DNA of 37,031 bases. It comes from Coprococcus sp. GTDB lineage: Bacteria; Bacillota_A; Clostridia; Lachnospirales; Lachnospiraceae. Position numbers and translations under genes: made by a program. Below the pieces are notes generated by a model. The model searched no databases, had not been told where the DNA came from, and worked only from the letters and a program-made list of their open reading frames with translations. Every line of letters starts with the position of its first letter. Within the stretch, counting starts at the first letter, position 1. Where the stretch lies: positions 1 through 37,031 of the forward strand of contig JAGANU010000014.1 of the NCBI GenBank assembly GCA_017624085.1, written 5' to 3'. Shown here piece by piece: positions 35,996 through 37,031 of this stretch.

Positions 35996-36020
35996 TAATA
36001 TATAAACTCTATTTAAGCTG

Positions 36021-36051
36021 TGAATAAAACCTCTACAGTATGTCAATTCTA
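36021..36051 (+). promoter_or_regulatory. Sigma-G/F-like promoter of sigG
   Basis: TGAATA (36021-36026) matches the sigma-G -35 pattern TGHATR. AATTCTA (36045-36051) matches the -10 pattern CATNHTA at six of seven positions, with 18-bp spacing. The transcript would begin near 36058, after the left arm of the overlapping hairpin. This is inferred from B. subtilis consensus knowledge. Confidence 0.6.
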
Positions 36052-36083
36052 TTTATAGAATAATCACACTGTGGAGGTTTTTT
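36026..36083 (+). terminator. Terminator-like hairpin that masks the sigG ribosome binding site
   Basis: The left arm 36026-36039 and the right arm 36068-36081 pair over 14 positions with one G-U, followed by a T run to 36083. An inner ATTCTA/TAGAAT hairpin (36046-36061) stacks within. The right arm contains the GGAGG (36073-36077) that serves the sigG ATG at 36085. Only a transcript read through from argH contains both arms. Confidence 0.8.
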
Positions 36084-36084
36084 C

Positions 36085-36864
36085 ATGTCACTTAACAGAG
36101 TTGTTATTTGCGGAGTAAATACATCAAAGCTGCCAAACCTTACAGAGGATGAAAAAAACAAATTATTTGATAGAATTGATAAAGGAGACTTAAGTGCCAG
36201 AGAAGAATTTATAAAAGGTAATCTAAGGCTTGTGCTTAGTGTTATACAACGTTTCGGTAACTCCAATGAAAATCCTGACGATTTATTTCAGGTAGGATGT
36301 ATCGGTCTGATAAAAGCGCTGGATAATTTTGACAGAAGCCTTGGTGTTAAGTTTAGTACTTATGCAGTTCCAATGATTATAGGGGAATGTCGAAGATATC
36401 TGAGAGACAACAACTCAATCAGAGTATCAAGACACCTGAGGGATATTGCGTACAAAGCCATCTATGCCAAAGAGCAGCTTCAGAAAACAAAGGACAAAGA
36501 ACCTACTATAGAAGAAATATCTAAGGAAATAAGTATATCAAAGGAAGAAATCGCCATGTCCTTAGACGCTATCTCCGCTCCTCTCTCACTATACGAGCCT
36601 GTATATCAGGAAGGTGGAGACACCTTGTATATAATGGATCAGATTAAGGATAACAAAAACAGAGAAGCACTGTGGGTATCAAATCTTGATCTCAGGGAGG
36701 CCTTGAATAAACTGGACAAAAGAGAACAAAGTATTATTAGACTAAGATTTTTTGAGGGAAAAACTCAAACCGAAGTAGCCGAGGAGATTTCAATATCCCA
36801 GGCACAGGTTAGCCGACTTGAAAAAAATGCAATAAAGACCATGAAACGTTATCTTGAGACATAA
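36085..36864 (+). CDS. sigG: Forespore sigma factor SigG
   Basis: RNA polymerase sigma factor that drives late forespore gene expression in sporulation. The 259-residue product begins like known SigG proteins (NRVVICGVNTSKLPNLTEDE). It has region 2 (GNLRLVLSVIQRF, DDLFQVGCIGLIKALDNFD, KFSTYAVPMIIGECRRYLRDN), region 3 (IRVSRHLRDIAYKA) and region 4 with the HTH (TQTEVAEEISISQAQVSRLEKNAI). The N-terminal CGVNTSKLP segment separates SigG from SigF. Its GGAGG lies 7 bp before the ATG inside a hairpin. spoIIGA and sigE are not upstream; argH and a small gene are instead. An IS element lies 27 bp after the stop. Confidence 0.95.
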   Translation: MSLNRVVICGVNTSKLPNLTEDEKNKLFDRIDKGDLSAREEFIKGNLRLVLSVIQRFGNSNENPDDLFQVGCIGLIKALDNFDRSLGVKFSTYAVPMIIGECRRYLRDNNSIRVSRHLRDIAYKAIYAKEQLQKTKDKEPTIEEISKEISISKEEIAMSLDAISAPLSLYEPVYQEGGDTLYIMDQIKDNKNREALWVSNLDLREALNKLDKREQSIIRLRFFEGKTQTEVAEEISISQAQVSRLEKNAIKTMKRYLET

Positions 36865-36935
36865 AATAAGCCTGCATTTTACATGTAATATGAACCGCTC
36901 CCCGTCAAGTAGACAATTAAAAAAACAAAAACTTT

Positions 36936-36961
36936 CTGCCATCGGATTCGTCTGATGGCAG
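36936..36961. terminator. Hairpin inside the IS end
   Basis: CTGCCATC (36936-36943) and GATGGCAG (36954-36961) form an 8-pair stem with a 10-nt loop. It is flanked by A-rich and T-rich sequence, so it may terminate the transposase transcript (-) and also read-through from sigG (+). Confidence 0.75.
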
Positions 36962-36965
36962 ATTT

Positions 36966-37031
36966 TTATGCTACCATCAAATAGTTGTTATGTTTCTCCA
37001 TCGGTGTGAGAACACCCAGTTTCCTTTGTAA
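36966..37031 (-). CDS. IS3-family transposase C-terminus, partial
   Basis: The reverse-strand frame from the window edge to a TAA at 36966-36968 encodes 21 residues ending LGVLTPMEKH...LMVA, the usual end of an IS3/IS150-type OrfB integrase (compare the common KLxxLTPxE pattern). The rest, including the DDE catalytic region, lies outside the window. Intactness is unknown. Confidence 0.65.
   Translation of the reverse strand, partial: LQRKLGVLTPMEKHNNYLMVA

Larger units (their letters stand above)
36891..37031 (-). mobile_element. End of an IS3-family insertion sequence, cut by window edge
   Basis: The plus strand shows a TG-starting terminal inverted repeat from 36891 (TGAACCGCTCCCC, then AAGTAGACA), which resembles IS150-group ends. 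A reverse-strand transposase C-terminus follows inward. Only one end is visible, so target duplication cannot be checked. Confidence 0.75.

Overview
The window reads as a chromosomal segment of a low-GC, spore-forming, butyrate-producing Clostridia, most likely a Lachnospiraceae (Butyrivibrio, Roseburia or Coprococcus type). The basis is a complete thl-crt-hbd-bcd-etfB-etfA butyryl-CoA operon, a forespore sigma factor SigG, tRNA genes without encoded CCA, strong GGAGG ribosome binding sites and AT-rich spacers. Species cannot be fixed from the sequence alone. No gene-free stretch exceeds 300 bases; the longest spacers are about 280 bp (gap / PHP phosphatase) and about 250 bp (thyA / XRE pair).

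Layout. 1-2.6 kb: truncated glyceraldehyde-3-phosphate dehydrogenase (-), divergent from a PHP histidinol-phosphatase (+), which converges on a small membrane protein. 2.6-6.3 kb (-): MATE transporter, cysteine desulfurase, MnmA and the membrane protein. 6.4-12.6 kb (-): the butyrate operon with a promoter upstream of thl, an intercistronic hairpin between crt and hbd, and a terminator after etfA. 12.7-15.7 kb (-): YgiQ-type radical SAM protein and an MreB-type actin. 15.8-24.1 kb (-): a promoter- and terminator-bounded four-gene operon: YbjQ-like/zinc-ribbon protein, rhomboid protease, TPR/acidic protein, and a 1197-residue coiled-coil protein ending in a degenerate AAA+ domain. 24.2-25.6 kb (-): folA and thyA. 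25.6-26.75 kb: four tandem 30-bp palindromic repeats, then two overlapping XRE-type regulators (+). 26.7-30 kb (-): a TIGR01212-type radical SAM protein, a CBS-containing family II pyrophosphatase and QueH. 30-34.2 kb: a small unknown gene (+), membrane proteins, ispF, tRNA-Met, tRNA-Val, a DUF1700-like protein and a transglutaminase-like protein (mostly -). 34.3-36.9 kb (+): argH, a 64-residue protein and sigG. From 36.89 kb on: the end of an IS3-family insertion sequence.

How the genes work together. Thl, Crt, Hbd, Bcd and EtfAB convert two acetyl-CoA to butyryl-CoA, with Bcd/EtfAB as the electron-bifurcating step; GAPDH supplies glycolytic NADH. Cysteine desulfurase and MnmA form a tRNA thiolation pair. 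DHFR and ThyA form the thymidylate cycle. ArgH, IspF, QueH, the pyrophosphatase and the tRNAs are housekeeping.

The strongest candidate for something undescribed is the 15.8-24.1 kb operon. Its largest product carries an AAA+ fold that has lost the Walker A lysine and the Walker B acidic pair. Two regulatory arrangements also stand out. One is a hairpin that sequesters the sigG ribosome binding site and straddles a sigma-G/F-like promoter. The other is the phased palindrome array between thyA and the XRE gene pair.
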